A DNA stretch of 64,000 nt, from positions 310,001 to 374,000 of the forward strand of contig NZ_JAAAXJ010000002.1 of assembly GCF_009910705.1 (NCBI RefSeq), read 5' to 3'. The notes beneath the pieces are model-generated. The model was given only the letters and a program-made list of their open reading frames with translations. It was not told the origin of the DNA and ran no database searches. Positions 57,001-64,000 of this stretch are shown piece after piece (positions within the stretch are counted from its first letter, which is position 1; every line of letters starts with the position of its first letter). This DNA is from Microvirga arsenatis (GTDB lineage: Bacteria > Pseudomonadota > Alphaproteobacteria > Rhizobiales > Beijerinckiaceae). The position numbers and the translations under genes are program-made.

Positions 57001-57209
57001 TCCTGTGGAGCACCGGCACCGGATCGGAGGTCATGCAGCGCATTGCCGTGCCGATGATCGGGGGCATGATCTCGTCGACCTTGCTCACCCTGATCGTGAT
57101 CCCGGCGATCTACGGCCTCGCCAAACGGCGGGAACTGACGACGGAGGCAGTGGTCGCCTGCGCGACAATCGACGTCGACACACAAGGGTTAAAGCACGCC
57201 GCGGAGTGA
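54033..57209 (+). CDS. cusA: HME-type RND efflux pump (CusA-like Cu+/Ag+ exporter)
   Basis: A 1058-residue inner-membrane RND pump (E. coli CusA is 1047). Family features: RTLPLDAIPDLSDVQV near the start, the proton-relay Asp in GAMIDAAIVMIENAHK, the metal-path segment MPIRVRIDMLSTGIRTPVG with conserved Met, and GFIALAGVAAETGVVMLIYL in the second half. It exports monovalent copper or silver to the outside with CusB and an outer-membrane factor. No TolC gene lies in this operon; the one at 48229 is the likely partner. Confidence 0.95.
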   Translation: MIARVIAWSARNLVLIFIGAAFAAAAGVYALRTLPLDAIPDLSDVQVIVYTDYPGQAPQVVEDQVTYPLTTSMLTVPKSKVVRGFSFFGVSFVYVIFEEGTDPYWARSRVLEYLNAASRRLPTGVTPSLGPDATGVGWVYQYAVVDKEMSLAELRSLQDWVVRYAASSAEGVAEVASVGGFVKQYNVVVDPRRLRAQGIPLQRLRDAIRTSNMDVGGRTVELSEFEFMVRGRGYLKGIQDIEAIVLKTEAGVPVRVGDVARVELGPDERRGITEMNGEGEVASGIVLQRFGANALNVIDSVKTRLAEIAPSLPKGAEIVPVYDRSQLINDAVATLKTTLIEESIVVALVCIVFLLHVRSALVAILMLPVGILMAFAAMKLMGLGSNIMSLGGIAIAIGAMIDAAIVMIENAHKHLERAPKDKPRVEILIEAASEVGPALFFSLLIITVSFLPIFTLESQEGRLFGPLAFTKTFAMAAAAILSVTFVPALMVIFVRGRIVPEHRNPINRFLIWIYRPVIRGVLRAKTLTILVALVALAATVWPARQLGSEFMPDLDEGTLMYMPTTLPGLSVTKAAELLATQDRIIKSFPEVASVYGKAGRALTATDPAPTEMFETIINLKPKSEWRPGVTLASLKAEMDQALQFPGVSNAWTMPIRVRIDMLSTGIRTPVGIKVFGSDLAEMEKAARQVEAVVKAVPGTTSAYAERVIGGYYLDLVPDRIALGRYGLTVGDVQDVILTALGGEVVTTTVEGRERYGVTIRYPRDLRSNPQAIAGEVQVPLPAGGTVPLGEVAEVKLTRGATSIRTENGQLAIYIFVDIAGRDLGGYVAEARQAVANEVKFPAGTYVQWSGQFEYLERAAARLKIVVPVTLLIIFLLLYLNFRRITETLIVMLSLPFALVGGVWMMWWLGFNLSVAVAVGFIALAGVAAETGVVMLIYLDHALKHLKAERAAQDRPFTRADLYEAIMVGAVERVRPKMMTVVAIMAGLLPILWSTGTGSEVMQRIAVPMIGGMISSTLLTLIVIPAIYGLAKRRELTTEAVVACATIDVDTQGLKHAAE

Positions 57210-57227
57210 TCACCTGAGGAGGATGCC

Positions 57228-57347
57228 ATGATGCACGACATGATGGGAGGAGGAATGATGTGGGGCATGGGCCTGTTTGGGTTCCTGGCCCTCATCCTGG
57301 CGCTGCTCGCCGTCGCTGCCCTCGTCAAATACGTCTTCTTCCGGTGA
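57228..57347 (+). CDS. 39-residue Met-rich single-span membrane protein
   Basis: Starts MMHDMMGGGMMWGMGLFGF and continues as one hydrophobic helix ending LVKYVFFR. A perfect AGGAGG lies 5 bases before the ATG. Ten of the first 39 residues are Met or His, which would suit soft-metal binding in the periplasm. It lies between cusA and the DUF411 gene and is probably in the same operon. Short Met/Gly-rich membrane peptides of this type occur next to cus and cop genes; the function is not known. Confidence 0.75.
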   Translation: MMHDMMGGGMMWGMGLFGFLALILALLAVAALVKYVFFR

Positions 57348-57395
57348 AGGCCGACCATCTCAACGACTCGAACGAAGAGAACCAAGGAAAACGCT

Positions 57396-57875
57396 ATGAA
57401 CAACGCATTCGCATGGACCCGGCGAGCCTTCATCGCCGGACTGGCCGGAGCGGCCGTTGCGGCGCCGCTCCGCGCTGCTGAGGGATTGCCGAAGGTGGTG
57501 GTCACCAAAGATCCGAACTGCGGTTGCTGCTCCGGGTGGGCGGACCACCTGAAGCAGGCAGGCTTCCAAGTCGAAGTCGTCGAGACCACTGAGATGAACC
57601 GCGTCAAGACGCGCCTTGGCGTGCCGCAGGCGCTGGCGTCCTGCCACACCGGCGAGGTTGGCGGTTATGTGATCGAAGGGCACGTGCCCGCCCCATCGAT
57701 CAAGCGACTGCTCGCCGAGAGACATCAGGCAGTTGGGCTGGCCGTTCCCGGGATGCCGGTCGGATCGCCTGGGATGGAGGTCGAAGGCATGGAGCCCGAC
57801 ACCTATGAGGTGATCCTGTTCGGACCGTCTGGCCAGCGCTCCTTCGCGCGCTATCGGGGCCGCCAGGAAGCCTGA
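57396..57875 (+). CDS. DUF411 metal-binding protein, copy 2
   Basis: A 159-residue exported protein with a Tat-like signal (TRRAFIAGLAG). DUF411 features: KDPNCGCCSGWADHLK, ASCHTGEVGGYVIEGHVP and GLAVPGMPVGSPGMEVEG. It is closely similar to the copy at 33781, more so in the second half. It ends the CusBA operon, and a strong terminator follows. Confidence 0.9.
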   Translation: MNNAFAWTRRAFIAGLAGAAVAAPLRAAEGLPKVVVTKDPNCGCCSGWADHLKQAGFQVEVVETTEMNRVKTRLGVPQALASCHTGEVGGYVIEGHVPAPSIKRLLAERHQAVGLAVPGMPVGSPGMEVEGMEPDTYEVILFGPSGQRSFARYRGRQEA

Positions 57876-57923
57876 TTGCACCCGTGTCCGACAACACCCC
57901 GGCGTTGGGGCTAGAGCGAAACA

Positions 57924-57943
57924 AGCCCCGCTTCGGCGGGGCT
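57924..57943 (+). terminator. Rho-independent terminator of the CusBA operon
   Basis: Perfect 8-bp stem AGCCCCGC/GCGGGGCT with a TTCG tetraloop, followed by CCCTTCTTCG. It lies 48 bases after the DUF411 stop and separates the metal operon from the Gabija-like pair. Confidence 0.85.
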
Positions 57944-58163
57944 CCCTTCTTCGGGCATGCGCCGGGACCCGTGGCCAGGTCATGTCCGTGACGGTCGTGA
58001 GACCACCCAAAGCCAGGTGACAAGACCGACGTCCATTATTGTGCCCTCCCAGTCACACCCAGGGCTTTTCCGCCGATCCTGTCGGTACGTTGCCGACAGC
58101 AGCTTCACCGGTCGCATGCGCGCGGATAACAGGGGGCAAACATACAATGGGGCATGCCTGCAC

Positions 58164-59870
58164 ATGGCACGGGTACGAGTCGTCGAGATCCGCAATTTCC
58201 GATCCATCAAGGAACTCAGCTGGGTGCCTTCGGCGGGCATCAATTGCCTCGTCGGTCCCGGCGACAGCGGCAAGTCGACGATCCTTGACGCGTTAGACTT
58301 GTGCTTAGGCGCCCGGCGCAACGCCACCTTCACCGACGCAGACTTTCACAACCTGAATGTCGACGAGTCCATCACCATCCTGGTCACCGTCGGCGAGCTC
58401 GAAGACACGCAGAAGAATTTCGAGAGCTACGGGCTGTACCTCCGAGGGTTTAACAAGGACACGGGCGAGGTCGAGGACGAGCCTGGTGTCGACCTGGAGA
58501 CTGTCCTGACAATCAAGCTTGAGGTCGAAAGTGATCTGGAGCCGTCCTGGTGCCTTGTGTCGGACCGCGCGACCGCCCAGGGGCAATCGCGCCTGTTGCA
58601 GTGGGCTGATCGCGTCAAGTTGGCACCAACGAGGATCGGAGCTGTCGCGCATCATAATCTGGGATGGCAGCGGGGCTCCGTTCTCAACCGTGTCTCGACC
58701 GAGCGCGCGGACGCGTCGTCGGCTTTGGCCAAGGCCGCACGGGATGCCCGCGCGGCCTTTGGCCAGGAGGCGGAAACGCAGCTTGGCGCCACCCTGGGGA
58801 TCGTGGCCAATACGGCAAGAGAGCTCGGCATTCCGGTAGGCCCGTCCGTGAAGGCCATGCTTGACGCGCATTCCGTCTCGTTCGTCGGCGGCACGATTTC
58901 GCTGCACGACGATGGTGGCGTACCGCTCCGTGGTCTTGGCATCGGCTCGACGCGGCTGCTCATCGCGGGGCTGCAGCGCAAGGCAGCCGAACGGTCGACG
59001 ATCATTCTGGTGGACGAGCTGGAGCATGGGCTTGAGCCGCATCGGATCATCCGGTTCGTCAACTCCCTGGGCTCGAAGGAGCGCGAGCCGCCCCTGCAGG
59101 TCTTCGCGACGAGCCACTCGCCCGTCGCTTTGAGCGAACTCTCCGTGGACCAGCTCAATGTCGTCCGTCGGTCGGACGTGCGGCACGAGATCCTGCGGTC
59201 CAGTGCGGAGGACGACATCCAAGGTACGGTTCGATCCTATCCGGGAGCGTTCCTCGCGACCTCGATCTATGTTTGCGAGGGGGCAAGCGAAGTGGGGTTG
59301 CTGCGAGGCCTCGACCAGCACCTGGTGGCGGCGCAAGGCCAAACGTCCCTTTTCGCGTCGGGTGCGTTCCTCGTGGACATCGGCGGAGCCCAGAAGATCT
59401 ACCGTGGGGCGGAAGCCTTCCGCAAGTTGGGCTACCGCATCGCGGTCCTTCGGGATGACGATATCCAGCCCACGCCGGAAGCCGAGCAAGCGTTCACGGC
59501 CGCAGGCGGGCAGCTCTTTGTGTGGCAGGGCGGCCGCACGACGGAGGACGAGCTCTTCCTCAGCCTCTCCGACGAGGGGGTGCGGAAGCTGGTGGCGTTG
59601 GCTGTCGACCTGCATGGGGACGACACGGTCGACAGCCATATCCGTTCGGCGGACAGGCGCTTCACCCTGGCCTCGGTTGCAGGGATGATCAGCACCGACC
59701 TGAGGATCGCCCTCGGCAGAGCCGCGAAGGCCAAGAAATCGGCTTGGTTCAAATCCGTCACCGATATGGAGACCGTTGGGCGGGAGATCGTGGCGCCCGA
59801 CCTGCCGCAGGCCGACGCAACCTTCGTCCAGACAATCGCATCATTGATCGGATGGGCTTCCCATGGCTGA
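58164..59870 (+). CDS. Gabija-like OLD-family ATPase/TOPRIM nuclease (GajA-like), copy 2
   Basis: A 568-residue protein from the ATG at 58164 (the frame is open from 57957, but upstream residues are not conserved). It shares the unusual Walker A GPGDSGKST (31-39) with copy 1, preceded by INCLV, plus Walker B LVDELEHGLEP (Asp284, Glu285). The TOPRIM has CEGASE (Glu372), LRDDDIQ (Asp431-433, the usual acidic pattern), LFVW and the C-terminal Lys in AWFK (Lys530). It overlaps the helicase by 8 bases. The pair matches GajA/GajB in order and size; the name is inference. It differs from copy 1 over most of its length. Confidence 0.75.
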   Translation: MARVRVVEIRNFRSIKELSWVPSAGINCLVGPGDSGKSTILDALDLCLGARRNATFTDADFHNLNVDESITILVTVGELEDTQKNFESYGLYLRGFNKDTGEVEDEPGVDLETVLTIKLEVESDLEPSWCLVSDRATAQGQSRLLQWADRVKLAPTRIGAVAHHNLGWQRGSVLNRVSTERADASSALAKAARDARAAFGQEAETQLGATLGIVANTARELGIPVGPSVKAMLDAHSVSFVGGTISLHDDGGVPLRGLGIGSTRLLIAGLQRKAAERSTIILVDELEHGLEPHRIIRFVNSLGSKEREPPLQVFATSHSPVALSELSVDQLNVVRRSDVRHEILRSSAEDDIQGTVRSYPGAFLATSIYVCEGASEVGLLRGLDQHLVAAQGQTSLFASGAFLVDIGGAQKIYRGAEAFRKLGYRIAVLRDDDIQPTPEAEQAFTAAGGQLFVWQGGRTTEDELFLSLSDEGVRKLVALAVDLHGDDTVDSHIRSADRRFTLASVAGMISTDLRIALGRAAKAKKSAWFKSVTDMETVGREIVAPDLPQADATFVQTIASLIGWASHG

Positions 59871-61296
59871 CGCGGACATCGATCTCCTCAGTGTCAGACT
59901 GGGCTCCGTCACCGCACCGGCTGGGTGCGGGAAGACGCAACTGATTGCGTCGACGCTGGCCCGGTGCGGGGACGACAAGCCGGTTTTGGTGCTCACACAC
60001 ACCAACGCTGGTGTGGCGGCGCTGCGGAGCAGGCTCGACCGTCTTGGCATCCCAGCCAAGCGGTACCGCCTGTCGACCATCGATGGCTGGTCGATGCGCC
60101 TGATATCAGCCTTTCCGGCCCGGAGCGACATCGACCCGGCTGTTCTGATGCTCCAGAACCCCAGGAACGATTATCCCGTGATCCGCAACGCCGCGCATGC
60201 ATTGCTCGAAAGTGGCCATGTGAACGATGTACTTGCGGCCACTTATTCCCGCATCATCGTGGACGAATATCAGGACTGCTCCGTCCCGCAGCATTGCATC
60301 GTCGGGTATGCGTCAACGGTGCTGCCAACGTGCGTCTTGGGTGATCCCTTGCAATCGATCTTCGGGTTCAAAGGCGTACCCATGCCTGATTGGGACGAGC
60401 ATGTCCGCGCGCACTTCCCTGAGGTCGGGGTTCTGTCCGAGCCGTGGCGCTGGATCCGCGCGGGCACGGAACACTTTGGGCGTTGGCTGCTCGACGTCAG
60501 AGAAAAGCTCCTGAACCGAGAACGAATCGACCTGCGAAACGCGCCGGCGGAGGTGACCTGGGTGCACCTCGACGGGACAGACGATGAAAAGCTCCGTCTC
60601 GCGGCCGCCCGAACCAAGGGGTTGTCCGCGGAAGACAGGGTCCTCGTGATCGGCTACAGCACCAAACCCGCCGCTCAGCAGGACATCGCGCGGCGTACGC
60701 CCGGAGCCCAGGCCATTGAGGCCGTGGACCTAAAGGATCTCACCCAGTTCGCGGGCAGGCTGAACCTCCATCATGCCGACGCCCTCGACGTCGTGGCCAC
60801 CTTCGCCCAGTCCGTCATGTCGAACGTCGGCGCAGCCGACTACATCCGTCGGGTGGACTCCCTACGACGGGGAACGGCGCGTCTCGCGGCGAGCGCGGCG
60901 GAGCAGGCCGGCTTGAACTTCGTCGCCGCACCCTCGTACAGCGGTGTGGCCGACGTGCTGGTGGAGATCGGCAAGACCCCAGGCGTGATCACCTACCGGT
61001 CCAGCATGATGCGGGCGTGCCTCAAGGCCCTTCAAATGTGCCATGCCTCCGGCGGATCACTTTCGTTCCACGACGCTGCCGTCCATGTCCGGGAGCAGAG
61101 CCGGCTCCTGGGTCGTGCGCTTCCGCGGCGTGCCGTTGGCAGCAATCTGCTACTCAAGGGGCTGGAGGGCGAGGTCGCCGTGATCCTGGATGCGGATGAG
61201 CTCGATGCCCGCCACCTCTATGTGTCAATGACTCGGGGTTCTACATCCCTTGTCATCTGTTCCCGGAGCCAAGTCCTCAACCCACATGTGAACTAA
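59863..61296 (+). CDS. Gabija-like UvrD-type helicase (GajB-like), copy 2
   Basis: A 477-residue superfamily-1 helicase: Walker A APAGCGKT (18-25), LTHTNAG, motif II VDEYQD (133-138), GDPLQSIFGF, and C-terminal LLLKGLEGEVAVIL and LYVSMTRGS. It starts 8 bases inside the end of the nuclease gene. Motif V (LKGLE) lacks the His-Lys-Ala that copy 1 has before it. As with copy 1, the partner relation suggests an anti-phage role. No other defence gene lies directly beside it. Confidence 0.75.
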   Translation: MADADIDLLSVRLGSVTAPAGCGKTQLIASTLARCGDDKPVLVLTHTNAGVAALRSRLDRLGIPAKRYRLSTIDGWSMRLISAFPARSDIDPAVLMLQNPRNDYPVIRNAAHALLESGHVNDVLAATYSRIIVDEYQDCSVPQHCIVGYASTVLPTCVLGDPLQSIFGFKGVPMPDWDEHVRAHFPEVGVLSEPWRWIRAGTEHFGRWLLDVREKLLNRERIDLRNAPAEVTWVHLDGTDDEKLRLAAARTKGLSAEDRVLVIGYSTKPAAQQDIARRTPGAQAIEAVDLKDLTQFAGRLNLHHADALDVVATFAQSVMSNVGAADYIRRVDSLRRGTARLAASAAEQAGLNFVAAPSYSGVADVLVEIGKTPGVITYRSSMMRACLKALQMCHASGGSLSFHDAAVHVREQSRLLGRALPRRAVGSNLLLKGLEGEVAVILDADELDARHLYVSMTRGSTSLVICSRSQVLNPHVN

Positions 61297-61828
61297 CCTT
61301 GCCTCACACACTGCTCCCTCTGGCAGGAGGCTGGATCGTGAGCAGAACCTGGGCTGGCCCGGCACGTGGCGCAATCGCATGGATGATCCCGCGTTGGGAT
61401 CGGCAGGTCCAATGGCGCAGTGGTGTGCCCTCAGGGACCGTTGGCAAGCCGAAGGAGGGTGCTAAGGTCACAGCCGAAGTCGTCGAACTCCTCGTCGAGC
61501 AATCCCTCAATGGATTGGCCTGTGTCAACGCCACCGTGCGGCTGGCGGGTGTCGGCAATCGCGCTCCTGTGGCACGACTCCGGCAGGCTAACCGGCATGC
61601 GCGCCCTCATGGCCGTCGCTGTCGACCGTGGGCTGCGGCGGGTGGCGGCGACGCTGCCTGAGGGCATGAGGGGCTGCGTCGGGGTCTCGACCGGGCGAGC
61701 CACGCGGGAGCCTGCACCCCTGCGGCGTGGTCGGGAGACCTCCGGGGTGACAGCCAGGGCACGGATGGTGTTTGCGGCGTATGGCATGGGTGATCGTCCT
61801 TGTGGTTGGACCTTTGCGACCTTGAAGG
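61297..61828. other. Stretch without a supported gene
   Basis: Several overlapping open frames occur in this GC-rich stretch, but none shows a recognisable domain, a good ribosome site or sensible composition. It follows the Gabija-like helicase directly, so it may hold gene remnants. No terminator was recognised. Confidence 0.4.
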
Positions 61829-62785
61829 TCAGGGACGCCGCAGCGACGGCCTGGCGTTGGCGAGAGTGAACGGAGGAGTGCGCCGATGGAGTTCGCGCAT
61901 GATGGCGGTTCGGCGGGCGGGGCGGCTGGAACGGGCCGTTTGCCTTGGAGCCGTTCCAGCCGGCAGGAAGGTGGGACCGCGATCCGTGTCAGGGCGGCGG
62001 GATGCTCCCCTTGCGGCGGGAACGGTTTGGTGGGTGTCCGACAGCAACTCGAACATGTCCGCGAGCGCTGACAGTTTCTCGCCAAGACGGCGGTCCTCTA
62101 GGCCTGGGCCGGGATCCAGCATGTCGGCAAGTCCTGCCCTGTCGAGGCAATCGGCGAACGGATCGGCGGCGGCGGCTTCCAAGGCGGCGGCCAGCAGAAG
62201 CCCATGGCGCAGGATGGAGGGCGCCGGCGATCCCCCCATAAGCGCTGCGGTGTCGGCCCGGCGCAGGAGGGGCATCGCGAGGGGAAGAAGGCGGGTCGTC
62301 TGCTGCCGCGTCGACGCTGTGCGTTCATCGTGAACGTTTCCGATAGTGTCCGCAACGTTGTGGTAGCCACAGGCAAGAAGCCAATGCGGCACGTCGCGGT
62401 CCGACGGGGAAGCGTTCCTGAGCCTGTGGACAGCCTTCTTCATCGCGGCGGTCCCCATGAATGTCGCGCCACATGGCAGCACGGGCAGATGGCGGCAAGA
62501 AGCCAGCAGCGGCGAGCGTATGAGATGCAGCGGAGCGGCCAGGATTAGATCGCCGTCCTCCTCCACCTGGTCGAGCAGCCGTCGCAGATCAGCGAGCGGG
62601 CGGCTTCCTGCATCGATCCGCACGACCGGGACGGATGATGCTGTCGAGGGAGCACTCAGTGCGATGGCACCGGGGTGCGTGAACTGGACCAGCGTCGCCG
62701 GCCTGTCGACGGTGGCAAGGCCACGGGCGGTCAGCAGCGCCGCATGGGATGCGGATGTATCGTCCGCGAAGAACGCAACGATCAT
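61829..62785 (-). CDS. Unknown protein, about 318 residues
   Basis: The frame starts MIVAFFADDTSASHAALLTA at the ATG at 62785, with GGAGAGG just upstream. The N-terminal half has an alternating strand/helix pattern (FFADD, LVQFTHPGAIAL, DLILAAPLHLIRS) that loosely recalls P-loop or Rossmann-type proteins, but there is no Walker motif. The C-terminal 80 residues are Arg/Pro-rich and disordered. No family was recognised. Upstream lies a dyad resembling a MerR-type promoter (62893-62923). The gene is on the same strand as the exonuclease and could be read from within that transcript. Confidence 0.6.
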   Translation of the reverse strand: MIVAFFADDTSASHAALLTARGLATVDRPATLVQFTHPGAIALSAPSTASSVPVVRIDAGSRPLADLRRLLDQVEEDGDLILAAPLHLIRSPLLASCRHLPVLPCGATFMGTAAMKKAVHRLRNASPSDRDVPHWLLACGYHNVADTIGNVHDERTASTRQQTTRLLPLAMPLLRRADTAALMGGSPAPSILRHGLLLAAALEAAAADPFADCLDRAGLADMLDPGPGLEDRRLGEKLSALADMFELLSDTHQTVPAARGASRRPDTDRGPTFLPAGTAPRQTARSSRPARRTAIMRELHRRTPPFTLANARPSLRRP

Positions 62786-62892
62786 GGTACCTCTCCAGCC
62801 CCCTGGTGCGCTGGTCCGCCCTCTTTTGTCGGGTCGATGTCCTAGTGCGTCTGGTACGGGCACGCCCTTTTCGAGCATGTAAGAATTATATC

Positions 62893-62923
62893 ATTGATAT
62901 ACCTCTAGAAACTAGAGGGTCAG
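62893..62923 (-). promoter_or_regulatory. MerR-type promoter-like dyad upstream of the unknown gene
   Basis: Perfect 7-3-7 dyad CCTCTAG/CTAGAGG (62902-62918), with CTGACC as -35 (62923-62918 on the minus strand) and ATCAAT at a 19-base spacing. One half-site and the spacing equal those of the operator at 11771. Confidence 0.5.
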
Positions 62924-63840
62924 GCGAACAACATCGCTGCTTGGTTACCAAGAGGTTGCCGACGGGTCCGAGCACCACGGGTTTGCCGGCGCCGAAGCGC
63001 TGCGAGGCCCCGGGCCAGTGGGACAGGCATCACGGGTGTTGCGGCAACGGCCGGAACGGCAACAAGCATCGGGGAAGGACGATCCGACGATTGCCAGCGG
63101 TCGAGAAACTCGCCCAGGTGCGGGCGTTCCGCCCTCCCCGCCTCCAGGCAGCTGACGAGACTTTCCATGCTGGCGTTGTGCCCGGCCGCATCGATCCGCC
63201 CGGTGAGGAATGCCCAGCGAACGTACAGGGCATACAAGTTCAGGACATCGCCCTCGCAATAGGCCCTGACTTGCTCGATGTCGCCCCGCTCGACCATGGC
63301 CTCGACCTCGGAGCCGTGACCGCCGATCTTGCCGGGCAGGCCCATCGCGCGGGCCGCCTCGTCCAGGCCCATCCGTGCGCTCGCCCCATAGTCGGAGAGC
63401 ACCTCCATGAGGTCGCAATGCCAGTCCGGCGCAAAACGCTGGGCGTAGTTGTTCCACCTGTTGCCGCGTTGGCTCCAGGCGTCGGCGGTGATGCCATGGA
63501 TCAGGGAGCGCAGTTGCAGGACCGCGATGTCGAAGGCCCGCCCGTTCCAGGTCACCATGCGCATGTTCCGTTGCGCGAAGTGGCGCCAGAACGCGGTGAG
63601 GATGCGCCGCTCGTTCCAGTCGGGGCGTCCACCCGAGCGGCAGCACTCGACGACGTAGCGCTCCTGCTCCGTGCCTTCGTCGCGCTCGATCCTTGCCTCC
63701 ACCACCGAGATCGCGACGATGCGGTGCCAGATCGGTTTTGGGAACTTGTCGGCGGGCCAGTCCGCAGGAATGAGATCGCGGTCCGGAACGGTTTCGATGT
63801 CGAGGCAGATCAGGCGGTCGTGCTGCATCGTGGACTCCAT
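62920..63840 (-). CDS. Predicted 3'-5' exonuclease of the PolB proofreading type
   Basis: A 306-residue protein with the DnaQ/RNase-H-like exonuclease fold: LICLDIETVPD (first Asp/Glu pair), VTWNGRAFDIAVLQ (second Asp) and RAYCEGDVLNLYALY (third Asp in CEGDVLN). This matches the predicted PolB-like exonuclease group, which occurs as stand-alone genes in mobile elements and some chromosomes. It would digest single-stranded DNA from the 3' end. The last 60 residues are Arg/Ala-rich. Starts at 63840 or 63828 are both possible. Confidence 0.85.
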   Translation of the reverse strand: MESTMQHDRLICLDIETVPDRDLIPADWPADKFPKPIWHRIVAISVVEARIERDEGTEQERYVVECCRSGGRPDWNERRILTAFWRHFAQRNMRMVTWNGRAFDIAVLQLRSLIHGITADAWSQRGNRWNNYAQRFAPDWHCDLMEVLSDYGASARMGLDEAARAMGLPGKIGGHGSEVEAMVERGDIEQVRAYCEGDVLNLYALYVRWAFLTGRIDAAGHNASMESLVSCLEAGRAERPHLGEFLDRWQSSDRPSPMLVAVPAVAATPVMPVPLARGLAALRRRQTRGARTRRQPLGNQAAMLFA

Positions 63841-63921
63841 GGTGAACGACAGCGGTGTCAGGGGTGACGAAGTGGCCGTTGAAGGAAAGGCGACCGGGCA
63901 GGTGCAGGTGGGGCGAGCGGC

Positions 63922-64000
63922 TCAGACCTCGACGATGAGCCCCGGGCTGGGAGCGTCGGTGTGCCCGGTGCCACCGGGATTGCTCACGACACGGGTTTTC
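63922..64000 (-). CDS. C-terminal end of a gene running off the window
   Basis: The minus strand reads KTRVVSNPGGTGHTDAPSPG and ends LIVEV before a TGA at 63924-63922. Only 25 residues are visible, too few to name. It is in the same direction as the exonuclease, with 81 bases between. Confidence 0.35.
   Translation of the reverse strand, partial: KTRVVSNPGGTGHTDAPSPGLIVEV

Noticed and set aside
55347..57185. 612-residue minus-strand frame
   Set aside because: Antisense of cusA with low-complexity Arg/Asp/His composition and no family features.
58305..59639. 444-residue minus-strand frame
   Set aside because: Antisense of the second GajA-like gene, with no ribosome site or domain.
61299..61869. 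Overlapping plus-strand frames after the second helicase, possibly a recombinase relic
   Set aside because: I could not find a serine- or tyrosine-recombinase motif or any other domain, so no call is made.

Overview
The window reads as a chromosomal segment of a GC-rich alphaproteobacterium of the Hyphomicrobiales. Evidence is the GyrB sequence, a Mur-type Fur protein beside mntH, a BTLCP transglutaminase-like protein, DUF1223, and the SCO/PCuAC/CcdA set. Methylobacteriaceae (for example Microvirga-like) is a guess from general resemblance. No rRNA, tRNA, CRISPR array, integrase or insertion sequence was seen.

Layout. (1) 1-4.1 kb: ordinary genes (CPBP protease fragment, LysE exporter, gyrB). 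(2) 4.6-11.2 kb: a defence island with a Gabija-like UvrD helicase/OLD-nuclease pair, an anti-phage dCTP deaminase, and a Panacea-domain antitoxin overlapping an unrecognised partner; the last two are visibly more AT-rich than their surroundings. (3) 11.3-15.3 kb: a MerR-controlled Cd/Zn/Pb operon (P-type ATPase, lspA, isoprenylcysteine methyltransferase-like). (4) 15.4-33 kb: L,D-transpeptidases, a diguanylate cyclase, three broken genes, a periplasmic copper-delivery/thiol-redox cluster (PCuAC, SCO, DsbB, DsbA, TlpA, CcdA), mur-mntH and an AbgB-like amidohydrolase. (5) 33-42.9 kb: copper (CopZ-like, DUF411, DUF305, CopA) and nickel (CsoR/RcnR-type regulator, His-tailed MFS, HupE) genes. (6) 42.9-57.9 kb: a long minus-strand copper operon (lipoprotein, TolC, multicopper oxidase, cupredoxin, CusF, DUF305-CusF-CusF fusion, PCuAC-like, adenylate cyclase), then a plus-strand CusBA operon. 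(7) 58.1-61.3 kb: a second, diverged Gabija-like pair. (8) 61.8-64 kb: an unknown protein, a PolB-type 3'-5' exonuclease and a gene running off the end.

Main observation. Five separate metal operons are headed by a small exported protein that ends in an Arg-Pro-Pro motif, and each has a GC-rich hairpin starting 7-9 nt after its stop codon (genes at 20762, 34708, 40238, 50783 minus, 51682). Four are Cys-rich and precede copper genes; one is His-rich with no Cys cluster and precedes the nickel-type hupE. The layout matches the CutF nascent-chain copper sensor of the Rhodobacter capsulatus cutFOG operon and suggests a local family of arrest-type leader proteins in which the metal-binding part varies while the RPP tail is kept. 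At 52064-52159 the post-stop hairpin and a long-range stem that covers part of the next Shine-Dalgarno sequence share one arm, so they exclude each other.

Regulation. Five operators of the CueR type and three of the CadR/PbrR/ZntR type are spread through the metal genes and tie them into regulons. One CadR-type site lies upstream of a 58-residue membrane protein, and another upstream of the unknown gene at 61829-62785.
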